From: JADCCX01 sp031378805
Lineage (GTDB): Bacteria; Pseudomonadota; Alphaproteobacteria; Rhizobiales; Beijerinckiaceae
Direction of reading: 5' to 3'
Assembly: GCA_031378805.1 (NCBI GenBank)
Contig: JANNEO010000129.1
Coordinates: 1-9,949 of the forward strand
DNA: 9,949 nt
Position numbers and translations under genes: made by a program. Positions 1 through 6,306 of the stretch are shown here, piece after piece (the stretch's first letter is position 1; each line of letters opens with the position of its first letter). Under the pieces are notes generated by a model. The model did no database searches and was not told the origin of the DNA. It saw only the letters and a list, made by a program, of their open reading frames with translations.

Positions 1-519
1 GGCGGCGAGCAGGAAGAAAAACACGCCCCAGCGGAAGGTCAGCTTCTTCCAGCCCTCCTGTGTCAGCCGGAAAACGCTGTCCAGAACATAAGGCAAGAGC
101 GGCTTGCCCAATGCCAGACCGCCCAGCAACACCGCGCCGAAAAAGGAGTTCACGATTGTCGGCTTCAGCTTGATGAAAACATCGTCATGAAGCCACAAGG
201 TCAGGCCGCCGAACACCAGCACCACGGCGCCGGAGACCAGCGGCATGATCGGCAATTTCTTCAGCAGCAGCTTGGTCAGCACCAGCGAAATCAGCATGGC
301 GATCATGAAGGCGGCCGTGGCGACGAAGATGCCGCTCTGCGGCCCGTCGATCAGGGAGGCAGGCAGAAATGTTCGCAAGAGCGGGCGAAACAGGTCCGGC
401 TTGTTGTTGGACAGGAAGAACACCATCAAAGGCCCCATCTCGAGCGCCAGCTTCAGCAGGGCGTTCTCGGGCGGCTTCGGCACGGTGGCGGGCGGGTCGA
501 TGGGCGATGTCTGGTTCAT
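1..519 (-). CDS. yciB: Septation protein A / YciB family inner-membrane protein (3' part beyond the left edge)
   Basis: Reading the minus strand from an ATG at 519-517 gives 173 codons with no stop, so the gene runs off the left edge. The N-terminus (MNQTSPIDPPATVPKPPEN) is a short polar lead. It is followed by a segment reading LKLALEMGPLMVFFLSNNK, which resembles the GP..vFF....... start of the YciB/IspZ (intracellular septation protein A) family. Several hydrophobic segments follow, near residues 65-85, 91-108 and 125-140, and a KPTIVNSFFGAVLLGG stretch also fits the family. YciB proteins are polytopic inner-membrane proteins of about 180-210 residues linked to cell-envelope synthesis and division, so only a few tens of residues should be missing. 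No good Shine-Dalgarno sequence precedes the ATG. The gene lies 31 bases after the NlpC/P60 gene on the same strand and may be co-transcribed with it. The family call is fairly sure; the exact start is less so. Confidence 0.85.
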   Translation of the reverse strand, partial: MNQTSPIDPPATVPKPPENALLKLALEMGPLMVFFLSNNKPDLFRPLLRTFLPASLIDGPQSGIFVATAAFMIAMLISLVLTKLLLKKLPIMPLVSGAVVLVFGGLTLWLHDDVFIKLKPTIVNSFFGAVLLGGLALGKPLLPYVLDSVFRLTQEGWKKLTFRWGVFFFLLAA

Positions 520-550
520 GGGCGAGGGATATAACGCTGATCCACGGGAT

Positions 551-1360
551 TCATAGCCGTTTGATGGCGGTGATCGGGCCAAAACTCTTGGCGAGGATGC
601 GGCTTGCGGCCTCGTGCAACGGCTCGCTTGCCACCAGCATGTGGTGCCCGTTGGCGTGCAGCAGCGTCATCGCGTCGCGCATGATACCCACATGGCCTTT
701 CCAGAACACCGCGTCGCCGCGCCGCAAGCCAGAAAGCTCAGGCGTGATCGGAATGTCTTTTGAAAAGAAGCGCTCCAGCATGTCGCTGTCGCGGGGCGCG
801 GCGATGCCTGCCTCGCGCAGCGCTGTCTGCAGCAGGCCGGAGCAGTCGAGACCGACGCTGGTCCGACCGCCCCAGAGATAGGGCGATCCGAGATAGGCCT
901 CGGCGACAGCGACGAAATCCTCGGCCACTTCCTCCAGCGGCGTGACATGCGCGGCAAAGACACACCCACCCCGATCAAGCACAGCGAAATCCTTCTCGAA
1001 GCGCGTGACCGCAAGCAGTGCACCCTGCGGAGCAAGAATAGGATCAGGAACCTTGATGCTGGGACCGGCATAGACATAGCTGCGCAACACGCTGATCCGG
1101 TGCGTGGCCGCTGCACCAGCGGACTCCAGGCTGAACGAGGGCAGCCAGCCGACGTAGCCGTCGCGCAGGGCTTGCACATAGCTCCAGCCCTCCATCTCTT
1201 CGAACAGCATGAGTGCTTCGCCGAATATGATTTCGGTATCGATTCCGGCATCCGTTCCGGGGTGAGGCCGCAGCGGGATGGTGCCGTTGGCGAGCCGCAT
1301 CGGCGTGCCACTGGTGCCAGGTGGCACGTCTGGCGTCAGACGGCGATCAGGCTTGGTCAT
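551..1360 (-). CDS. NlpC/P60 family cysteine peptidase with N-terminal SH3-like region
   Basis: This 269-residue protein is predicted to cleave peptide bonds in peptidoglycan stem peptides (D-glutamyl-diamino acid type), as NlpC/P60 enzymes do. The C-terminal half (about residues 145-269) is the catalytic domain. Cys173 lies in LDCSGLLQ, His223 in WKGHVGIM and the third polar residue His235 in HANGHH, so the expected Cys-His-His triad is complete. Residues about 40-80 (LFEEMEGWSYVQ...DGYVGWLP) have the pattern of a bacterial SH3 domain, and residues 88-140 look like a second SH3-like domain. No signal peptide or membrane anchor is visible, which is common for this alphaproteobacterial subfamily and leaves its location open. 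The start at 1360 lies 15 bases after the MarR stop, so the two are probably one transcript. An internal Met21 is an alternative start. Confidence 0.88.
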   Translation of the reverse strand: MTKPDRRLTPDVPPGTSGTPMRLANGTIPLRPHPGTDAGIDTEIIFGEALMLFEEMEGWSYVQALRDGYVGWLPSFSLESAGAAATHRISVLRSYVYAGPSIKVPDPILAPQGALLAVTRFEKDFAVLDRGGCVFAAHVTPLEEVAEDFVAVAEAYLGSPYLWGGRTSVGLDCSGLLQTALREAGIAAPRDSDMLERFFSKDIPITPELSGLRRGDAVFWKGHVGIMRDAMTLLHANGHHMLVASEPLHEAASRILAKSFGPITAIKRL

Positions 1361-1375
1361 GATAATCGGAACAGG

Positions 1376-1678
1376 TCATGGTTGCAGCGCTCTCGCATTG
1401 GCGATCACGAGATCGCCGAGTTTTTCCAGAAAAAGCGCACCTTGAACAGTCCTTTGCACGATCACGTTGCGCCGATCGGCCGGATCACGCCTGCGCGCCA
1501 CGAGATCCATCTCACCCATCGCATCGAGCGCGCGCGTGATGACCGGCTTGGTGACATTCAGCTTGGCCGCCAGCCCGCGCACGGTATGCGGCGGCAGCTC
1601 CATATAGATGGTCAGCAGGATGGCGAGCTGGCGGTTCGACAGATCCACACCGCCCGCCCGCACCTGGGCGAGAGACAC
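1376..1678 (-). CDS. MarR-family winged helix-turn-helix regulator (5' end uncertain)
   Basis: The protein is a DNA-binding transcription factor of the MarR type. A helix-turn-helix is visible near residues 32-53 (TVRGLAAKLNVTKPVITRAL). It is followed by the wing, with the MarR hallmark DPADRR and then NVIVQRT at residues 65-77. From the first available start (GTG at 1678) it is 100 residues, short for a family that usually has 120-150. The frame stays open upstream to a stop at 1753-1751 and encodes a plausible extension (SVEFSHSQALRLLHD), but there is no in-frame ATG, GTG or TTG there. No Shine-Dalgarno sequence precedes the GTG. The true start may therefore be a rare codon such as CTG, or the sequence may carry a frameshift. 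The gene is 15 bases upstream of the NlpC/P60 gene, which is the obvious candidate target along with itself. The ligand is unknown. Confidence 0.8.
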   Translation of the reverse strand: MSLAQVRAGGVDLSNRQLAILLTIYMELPPHTVRGLAAKLNVTKPVITRALDAMGEMDLVARRRDPADRRNVIVQRTVQGALFLEKLGDLVIANARALQP

Positions 1679-1792
1679 GTCGTGAAGCAGGCGCAGGGCC
1701 TGCGAATGGCTGAACTCGACCGACAGAGACGCAACTGTGGCATAAAACCGTTACGGAGCCGTATTGGTTCGCTGGTTAGCGTTAAGATCAAT

Positions 1793-1830
1793 GGCCTGTC
1801 TATCGCTCTCCCAAGAAACAAGGATAGGCC
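1793..1830. other. Imperfect inverted repeat between the RraA-like and MarR genes
   Basis: GGCC-TGT-CTATC at 1793-1804 is mirrored by GATAGGCC at 1823-1830, giving a stem of about eight pairs with a 3-4 base bulge and an 18-base loop. It lies just past the stop of the minus-strand RraA-like gene and upstream of the MarR gene. It could help end RraA transcription or act as a regulator-binding site. No T-run follows on the minus strand, so a classic intrinsic terminator is not supported. The rest of 1679-1844 shows no separate gene. Confidence 0.25.
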
Positions 1831-1844
1831 GGCACAGTCCTGGG

Positions 1845-2543
1845 TTACCCCTTGCTCTTCTCGTACCGCGCCTTGGTTTCGGCATTCATGGGATACAGTC
1901 CCGGCAGTGGCAGGCCTTTCTCCACCTCGGTCATGATCCAGGCCTCCATGCGTTCCTGCTCGGGCCCGGCCTTCAGCACCTCCGCCAGCAGGGCCTGCGG
2001 GATCAGCACCGCGCCATCATCATCCACCACAATGATGTCATCGGGGAACACCGCGACGCCTCCACAGGCAATCGGCTCCTGCCAGTTGACGAAGGTCAGG
2101 CCCGCGACGGAGGCCGGTGCGGCAACACCCTGACACCAGACGGGCAGGCCTGTGCCCATCACACCTGCATAGTCACGGATCACGCCATCGCTCACCAGCC
2201 CGGCCACACCCTTCTTCGCCATGCGGGCGCAAAGGATATCGCCGAAGATGCCTGCATCCGTCACGCCCATGGCGTCCACGACGGCAATGCAGCCCGCTGG
2301 CATCGCCTCGATGGCGGCGCGGGTGGATGTGGGTGAGGACCAGCTCTCTGGTGTTGCCAGATCCTCGCGGGCTGGCACGAAACGCAGGGTAAAGGCCGGT
2401 CCCACCAAGCGCGGCTGGCCTGACCGCAGCGGCTTCGTGCCCCGCATCCAGACATTCCGTAGGCCTTTCTTCAGCAGGACAGTGGTGATCGTGGCGGTTG
2501 AGACCTGCTTCAGTTCGGCGATCGTGGCGGCATCGAGCGGCAT
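1845..2543 (-). CDS. RraA-like protein; probable 4-hydroxy-4-methyl-2-oxoglutarate aldolase / oxaloacetate decarboxylase type
   Basis: This 232-residue protein belongs to the RraA/HMG-aldolase family. The family includes the E. coli RNase E regulator RraA and divalent-metal aldolases that split 4-hydroxy-4-methyl-2-oxoglutarate or 4-carboxy-4-hydroxy-2-oxoadipate to pyruvate. The aldolase motif D-X20-R-D is exact: Asp102, then Arg123-Asp124 in SDGVIRD. Gly101 and the VVDAMG segment near residue 88 form the rest of the usual site. The phosphate-loop-like PGD of many members is replaced by FPDD (residues 166-169), followed by the family's D-DGAVLIP. This favours an enzyme over a pure RNase regulator, although databases often call such proteins 'ribonuclease activity regulator RraA'. 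The ATG at 2543 is preceded by AGGA (2556-2553) with a 9-base spacing, supporting the start. The gene is divergent from the dehydrogenase. The substrate is not shown by the sequence. Confidence 0.85.
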   Translation of the reverse strand: MPLDAATIAELKQVSTATITTVLLKKGLRNVWMRGTKPLRSGQPRLVGPAFTLRFVPAREDLATPESWSSPTSTRAAIEAMPAGCIAVVDAMGVTDAGIFGDILCARMAKKGVAGLVSDGVIRDYAGVMGTGLPVWCQGVAAPASVAGLTFVNWQEPIACGGVAVFPDDIIVVDDDGAVLIPQALLAEVLKAGPEQERMEAWIMTEVEKGLPLPGLYPMNAETKARYEKSKG

Positions 2544-2587
2544 CAGGGCTGTTCCTTGGGTTTATCGTTCTGTAAGGTTGTCCGATA

Positions 2588-2662
2588 TCTCAAAGGCGTG
2601 CAACTCAAACGCGTGCAATTCAAAGACATGCAACCCAAAAACACGCAACTCAAAGACATGCG
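2588..2662. repeat. Five tandem copies of a 15-base unit
   Basis: Five adjacent units begin at 2588, 2603, 2618, 2633 and 2648, with consensus ACTCAAAGACATGCA. The core CAAA occurs in every unit at exactly the same phase, and the copies differ by a few bases each. The array fills half of the divergent gap between the RraA-like and dehydrogenase genes. It ends 33 bases before the dehydrogenase ATG. On the minus strand it repeats TTGAGTTGC-like strings. It could be a set of regulator sites spaced about 1.4 helical turns apart, or a slippage-prone minisatellite. A chance open frame reads it as a five-residue repeat (NSKTC), but that frame has no other coding sign. Confidence 0.9.
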
Positions 2663-2695
2663 GACGCCGAGGCGTCAATCAAGGGAAACGGAAAC

Positions 2696-3445
2696 ATGAC
2701 CAAGGTTGCTTTGATCACGGGTGCCGGAACCGGCGTGGGCCGTGCGGCGGTGCTGGCATTGGCAGGGGCGGGCTATGCCATCACGCTTGTCGGTCGCCGC
2801 AAGGCAATGCTGGACGAGGTGGCGGCTGAGGCGGCCGCACTTGGCGCGAAAACTTTGGTGGCCGTGGCCGATGTCGGCAAGCCCGAGGACGTGAGCGCGG
2901 CCTTCGCGGCCACGGTGAAGGCCTTTGGACGCGTCGATGTGGTCTTCAACAACGCAGGTGTGGGCGCTCCAGCGATTCCGCTGGAGGATCTGACGTTCGA
3001 ACAATGGAAATCCGTGGTGGATATCAATCTGAGCGGTGTTTTCTACTGCATCCAGGAAGCCTTTCGGGTGATGAAGGCACAGACCCCGCGCGGTGGCCGC
3101 ATCATCAACAACGGCTCGGTCTCGGCCTATGCGCCGCGGCCCAATTCGGCCCCCTACACATCCACCAAACACGCCGTGCTGGGTCTGACAAAGTCGGCCT
3201 CGCTCGATGGTCGCAAATACGACATCGCTGTGGGCCAGATCGACATCGGCAACGCGGCGACCGAAATGGCGATGAAGATGGCCACGGGCGTGCCGCAAGC
3301 CGACCTTTCGATCAAGGTGGAGCCACTCATGGACGTGAAGCATGTGGGGGAGACCATCCTTTACATGGCCGGCCTGCCGCTGGAAGCCAATGTGCTCAAT
3401 GTCACGGTCATGGCGACCAAGATGCCGTTTGTTGGCAGGGGATAG
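2696..3445 (+). CDS. Short-chain dehydrogenase/reductase (classical SDR)
   Basis: This 249-residue cytoplasmic oxidoreductase has the normal length of a classical SDR. The Rossmann cofactor motif is TGAGTGVG (residues 8-15), the structural motif NNAG is at 85-88, and the catalytic tetrad is Asn111, Ser141, Tyr154 and Lys158 (YTSTK). Arg34-Arg35 after the second strand (LVGRRK) suggest NADP(H) rather than NAD(H). The usual PG-I-T segment is altered to GQIDIGNAAT. The substrate cannot be read from the sequence. The ATG at 2696 has AAGGGA at 2681-2686 about 9 bases before it, supporting the start. The gene is divergent from the RraA-like gene and precedes chvG by 82 bases, in the position where chvI is normally found. 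Whether it is linked in function to either neighbour is unknown. Confidence 0.9.
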   Translation: MTKVALITGAGTGVGRAAVLALAGAGYAITLVGRRKAMLDEVAAEAAALGAKTLVAVADVGKPEDVSAAFAATVKAFGRVDVVFNNAGVGAPAIPLEDLTFEQWKSVVDINLSGVFYCIQEAFRVMKAQTPRGGRIINNGSVSAYAPRPNSAPYTSTKHAVLGLTKSASLDGRKYDIAVGQIDIGNAATEMAMKMATGVPQADLSIKVEPLMDVKHVGETILYMAGLPLEANVLNVTVMATKMPFVGRG

Positions 3446-3472
3446 GTCGAACCCGCCATACTTCAATCGGCT

Positions 3473-3501
3473 TTGCGTGAGCAGACCCAAGGGCCTATAT
3501 C
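3473..3501 (+). promoter_or_regulatory. Candidate sigma-70-like promoter for chvG
   Basis: TTGCGT (3473-3478) and TATATC (3496-3501) are separated by 17 bases, the optimal spacing for a housekeeping promoter. Transcription would begin near 3508, just before the chvG start at 3528. Both boxes match the consensus only partly. The element gives chvG a possible transcription start independent of the dehydrogenase. It is inferred from sequence pattern alone. Confidence 0.3.
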
Positions 3502-3527
3502 GAGGCTGACACGGGAATTGTAAGCCA

Positions 3528-5333
3528 TTGCTCGACCGACCTGCCAAGGAACCTGGCCAGACGATACCGCCACCCGACGGGCAGTCCGGCGGGGCACGCC
3601 TCGCTGTGCGGCTGCGGCTTGTCCTGCGCCAGGCAGGCCGCCTGCTGTCCCTGCGTCTAGGCTCAAGCCTGGTGCGGCGCATCGTGCTCCTCAACATGTC
3701 TGGTCTTGTGGTGCTCCTCGTCGGGTTTCTCTGGCTCAACCAGACACGGCCTGGTGTGGTCGATGCGCGGGTGCAGAGCTTGCAGGTGCAAGGGGCCATC
3801 ATTGCCGCCGCGATTGCCGGAACCGCAGTGGTCGATGGCGGCTCGATTGTCATCGATCCCGAGCGGTTGCTGGACCTGCAATCCGGCGAGAGCATCCTTG
3901 AAGAAGGTCTTGGCCTTGAATTCTCGCTCAATCCCGAGCGCGTTGCCCCCATCTTGCGCCGACTGGTGACGCCAGCCAACCTGCGCGCGCGCATCTATGA
4001 CCGCGATGGATCACTGCTGCTCGATACCCGCAGCTTCTATGCCAGGGGCGACATCCAGCGGCTCGATCTGCCGCCCGCCGGGGAAACGACGCTGTTTGAG
4101 CGTTCCTGGTCATCCTGGAAGCGCCGTTTCGGGCGTACGGGCCTGGGCATTCCCGAAGACAATCCGGTCGGCCGCTTGCAACAGGAAGTGCAGCGGGCCT
4201 TCACTGGCGTCAGCAGCCCCGTCGTGCGCGTGAATGCCAGCGGCGATACGATCGTCTCCTATGGCTTTCCGATCCAGCGCCTGCGCGTGATCCGTGGCGT
4301 GCTGCAACTCTCCACGGAGGATGGCGACATCGACGAGGTGATCGCCGATGAACGGCTGAGCATCCTCATCGTGTTTGCCGGGGTCTTCGCCATCATGGCG
4401 TTGCTGTCGCTGTTGCTGGCCAACACGATTGCCAAGCCGATGGAGCGGCTGGCGCTTGGTGCCGAGCGTGTCCGGCGCAGCATCAAGTCTCGCCAGCAGA
4501 TCCCTGATTTTTCGCACCGTTCAGACGAGATCGGCCACCTTTCAGGGGCGCTGCGCGACATGACGAACGCCCTCTACAACCGCATCGCGGCCATCGAGAG
4601 CTTCGCAGCGGATGTGGCCCATGAGTTGAAAAACCCGCTGACATCGCTGCGCAGCGCCGTCGAGACATTGCCGATGGTCAAGACGGATGAGGCCCGCACC
4701 CGCCTGCTCAACGTCATCCAGCATGATGTGCGACGGCTTGACCGATTGATCTCGGATATCTCCGATGCCTCACGGCTTGACGCGGAAATGGCCAAATCAG
4801 ACGCAGAGCCGGTTGATCTTGCGGCCCTGATGGAGGCTGTTGTTTCGCTCTCCAACGACATGCGCAAGCCAGGCCAGCCAAGGGTCTTGCTCGCTGTGGA
4901 ACGGCTGCCCGCCGCATCGCCCGGAATGAAGCCCGCATCGAAGCCTGTCGGCGGCTACAGCGTTATCGGGCATGACAGCCGCATCGGGCAGGTCTTCACC
5001 AACTTGCTGGACAACGCCCGCTCCTTCGCGCCGCCGGGAACGGACATCAGGGTCAGTCTGCGCAGGACTGGCGACCAGATCATTGCCAAGGTCGAGGATG
5101 AGGGGCCCGGGATGCCGGATCATGCCCTGGAGCGCATCTTCGAGCGGTTCTACACGGACCGGCCGGTCGAACAGGGCTTTGGACAGAATTCCGGGCTTGG
5201 GCTTTCGATCTCGCGGCAGATCATCGAGGCGCATCGCGGTACAATCACGGCCAGCAACAGGCCAGGGCAAATCAGCGGCATGGTTGACGGGGCCTGCTTC
5301 ACGGTCACGCTGCCTGTCGCTGATGCCCCATGA
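3528..5333 (+). CDS. chvG: ChvG/BvrS-type transmembrane sensor histidine kinase
   Basis: This 601-residue inner-membrane kinase is the sensor of the ChvG-ChvI (BvrS-BvrR, ExoS) system, which controls envelope, acid and host-interaction genes in Rhizobiales. A basic cytoplasmic tail leads to a first membrane helix at about residues 52-71. A periplasmic sensing domain of about 200 residues follows, then a second helix at about 277-299 and a HAMP linker. The H-box holds His365 in AHELKNPLTSL. The ATPase domain has NLLDN (Asn492, Asn496), DEGPGM (Asp524) and GLGLS (556-560), so all catalytic motifs are intact. TTG at 3528 is the first usable start: an in-frame stop lies at 3507-3509, no ATG intervenes before the first membrane helix, and GGGA at 3513-3516 is a weak ribosome site. 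The stop overlaps the hprK start (ATGA), implying coupling. The partner chvI is not upstream, which is unusual. Confidence 0.93.
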   Translation: MLDRPAKEPGQTIPPPDGQSGGARLAVRLRLVLRQAGRLLSLRLGSSLVRRIVLLNMSGLVVLLVGFLWLNQTRPGVVDARVQSLQVQGAIIAAAIAGTAVVDGGSIVIDPERLLDLQSGESILEEGLGLEFSLNPERVAPILRRLVTPANLRARIYDRDGSLLLDTRSFYARGDIQRLDLPPAGETTLFERSWSSWKRRFGRTGLGIPEDNPVGRLQQEVQRAFTGVSSPVVRVNASGDTIVSYGFPIQRLRVIRGVLQLSTEDGDIDEVIADERLSILIVFAGVFAIMALLSLLLANTIAKPMERLALGAERVRRSIKSRQQIPDFSHRSDEIGHLSGALRDMTNALYNRIAAIESFAADVAHELKNPLTSLRSAVETLPMVKTDEARTRLLNVIQHDVRRLDRLISDISDASRLDAEMAKSDAEPVDLAALMEAVVSLSNDMRKPGQPRVLLAVERLPAASPGMKPASKPVGGYSVIGHDSRIGQVFTNLLDNARSFAPPGTDIRVSLRRTGDQIIAKVEDEGPGMPDHALERIFERFYTDRPVEQGFGQNSGLGLSISRQIIEAHRGTITASNRPGQISGMVDGACFTVTLPVADAP

Positions 5334-5812
5334 CGGTGCCGACACAGGACAACTGCCACGGCGGTGCAGTCGCGCTGGGCGACATCGGCATTCTCATCAT
5401 GGGCGAAAGCGGCGCAGGAAAATCGTCTCTGGCGGCAGGATTGCTGGGGGAGCCGCGCTTCGGTGCGGTCCGGCTGGTCGCCGATGACAGGGTTCTGTTG
5501 CGACGCCATGGCGACCGTATCGTTGCCCGTCCGCACCCCAGCATTGCAGGCGCATTGGAACTGAGGGGGTATGGCGTCGTGCATCCGCCGGGCCTTGATG
5601 CTGTTGTCTTGCGCGGCATCATCCGGCTTTCGGACGAGCATCTGGCACGACTTCCGGATACCGAAGACCGGGTAGAAATGCTGCTGGGCCTCCACTTTCC
5701 CAGCCTCAGGCTGCCCAAAGGCGCGGCAGCGCTTGGCAGGCTGCTAACGATTTGGCCACATTTCCGTGGTGAACTGTGTAATGTTCGATCAAATTTCGAT
5801 CACAGACCTTGA
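5330..5812 (+). CDS. hprK: HPr kinase/phosphorylase, short alphaproteobacterial form
   Basis: This 160-residue cytoplasmic enzyme is predicted to phosphorylate HPr on its regulatory serine and to reverse the reaction. It consists only of the C-terminal kinase domain, as is normal in alphaproteobacteria; the N-terminal domain of the Firmicutes enzyme is absent. The P-loop GESGAGKSS spans residues 25-33, the catalytic acidic pair follows at Asp52-Asp53 (VADDRV), and the HprK signature is ELRGYG at 77-82. The ATG lies inside the chvG stop (ATGA, 5330-5333) with no ribosome site of its own, so translation is probably coupled to chvG. The last twenty or so residues (after GRLLTIWPHF) are less family-like and coded by AT-richer DNA that also holds a direct repeat. 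The matching serine acceptor is present in the HPr encoded downstream (Ser60). Confidence 0.92.
   Translation: MTVPTQDNCHGGAVALGDIGILIMGESGAGKSSLAAGLLGEPRFGAVRLVADDRVLLRRHGDRIVARPHPSIAGALELRGYGVVHPPGLDAVVLRGIIRLSDEHLARLPDTEDRVEMLLGLHFPSLRLPKGAAALGRLLTIWPHFRGELCNVRSNFDHRP
5784..5802 (+). repeat. Direct repeat TTCGATCA x2 at the end of hprK
   Basis: TTCGATCA occurs at 5784-5791 and again at 5795-5802, 11 bases apart, about one helical turn. It lies in the last codons of hprK, in an AT-richer patch. A TGTAAT string (5777-5782) directly before it resembles a -10 box, with TTGGCC (5752-5757) at a long 19-base spacing. Together these could form an internal promoter with an operator for EIIA and HPr. 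The repeat is plain to see; its role is speculative. Confidence 0.45.
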
Positions 5813-5835
5813 ATGATGCACTGCACTGCATCATT
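5812..5835 (+). promoter_or_regulatory. Perfect 9-bp stem-loop in the hprK-EIIA gap
   Basis: AATGATGCA (5812-5820) and TGCATCATT (5827-5835) are exact reverse complements around a 6-base loop, CTGCAC. The stem begins at the last base of the hprK stop codon and ends 51 bases before the EIIA start. It lacks a following T-run, so it is not a standard intrinsic terminator. An mRNA-processing or stability hairpin, or a dyad operator, would fit its place between two co-directional genes. Confidence 0.6.
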
Positions 5836-5886
5836 AGAAACATTGAAGGCTAGGGCGAGCAGCCCTTTGCCAACACCGATAACAAC

Positions 5887-6288
5887 ATGATTGGCATGGT
5901 CCTGGTCACCCACGGGCGCCTCGCTTGCGAATTTCGCTCGGCGCTGGAGCATGTGGTTGGTCCGCAGCAGCAGCTCAACGTGATCACGATTGATCCCGAC
6001 GACGACATGGATGGTCGCCGTCAGGACATCATGGACGCGATCCACCATGTGGACACAGGCGACGGTGTCGTTGTGCTGACCGACATGTTTGGCGGCACGC
6101 CGTCCAACCTGGCGATTTCGGCCATGAATGGCTCCAATGTCGAGGTTGTGGCCGGCATCAATCTTCCCATGCTGATCAAACTGGCCTCCGTGCGGGATGA
6201 AGCGAAGCTTCAGGACGCCGTGATCCAGGCCCAGGATGCGGGCCGCAAGTACATCAATGTTGCAAGCCGGGTGCTTTCAGGCAAATAG
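5887..6288 (+). CDS. Mannose-family PTS EIIA protein (regulatory PTS)
   Basis: This 133-residue cytoplasmic protein has the size of a stand-alone EIIA-Man domain. The phosphorylated histidine is His9 in LVTHGRLA, immediately after the first beta strand, and the family motif TDMFGGTPSN follows at residues 65-74. It should accept phosphate from HPr. No EIIB or EIIC of the mannose family is nearby, so transport is unlikely to be its job here. In Rhizobiales this protein (called ManX or EIIA-Man) belongs to an incomplete PTS thought to act as a regulator. The ATG at 5887 lacks a clear Shine-Dalgarno sequence. The gene follows hprK after 74 bases containing a hairpin and precedes HPr by 18 bases. 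Confidence 0.92.
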   Translation: MIGMVLVTHGRLACEFRSALEHVVGPQQQLNVITIDPDDDMDGRRQDIMDAIHHVDTGDGVVVLTDMFGGTPSNLAISAMNGSNVEVVAGINLPMLIKLASVRDEAKLQDAVIQAQDAGRKYINVASRVLSGK

Positions 6289-6306
6289 TGTTGCTTCAAC
6301 GATAAG

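Noticed and set aside
187..556. Plus-strand open frames of 103-115 codons near the left edge
   Set aside because: They are antisense to the yciB reading frame, which has family motifs and membrane segments. Their translations are low-complexity Gln/His/Arg or Ser-rich.
947..1936. Plus-strand open frame of 329 codons
   Set aside because: It lies opposite the NlpC/P60 and MarR genes and their gap, has no recognisable domain, and is rich in Arg, His and Gln as expected for an antisense frame in GC-rich DNA.
2588..2662. CRISPR array
   Set aside because: The units are directly adjacent with no spacers, are only 15 bases long, and no cas gene is nearby.
2221..2829. Plus-strand open frame reading the 15-base repeats as a pentapeptide repeat
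   Set aside because: Most of it is antisense to the RraA-like gene, and it runs into the dehydrogenase in a different frame. The 15-base period keeps any frame open by arithmetic, so the peptide repeat is not evidence of coding.
2675..3994. Minus-strand open frame of 439 codons
   Set aside because: It is antisense to the dehydrogenase and the start of chvG, both of which have full family motifs. Its translation is Arg/His-rich with no domain.
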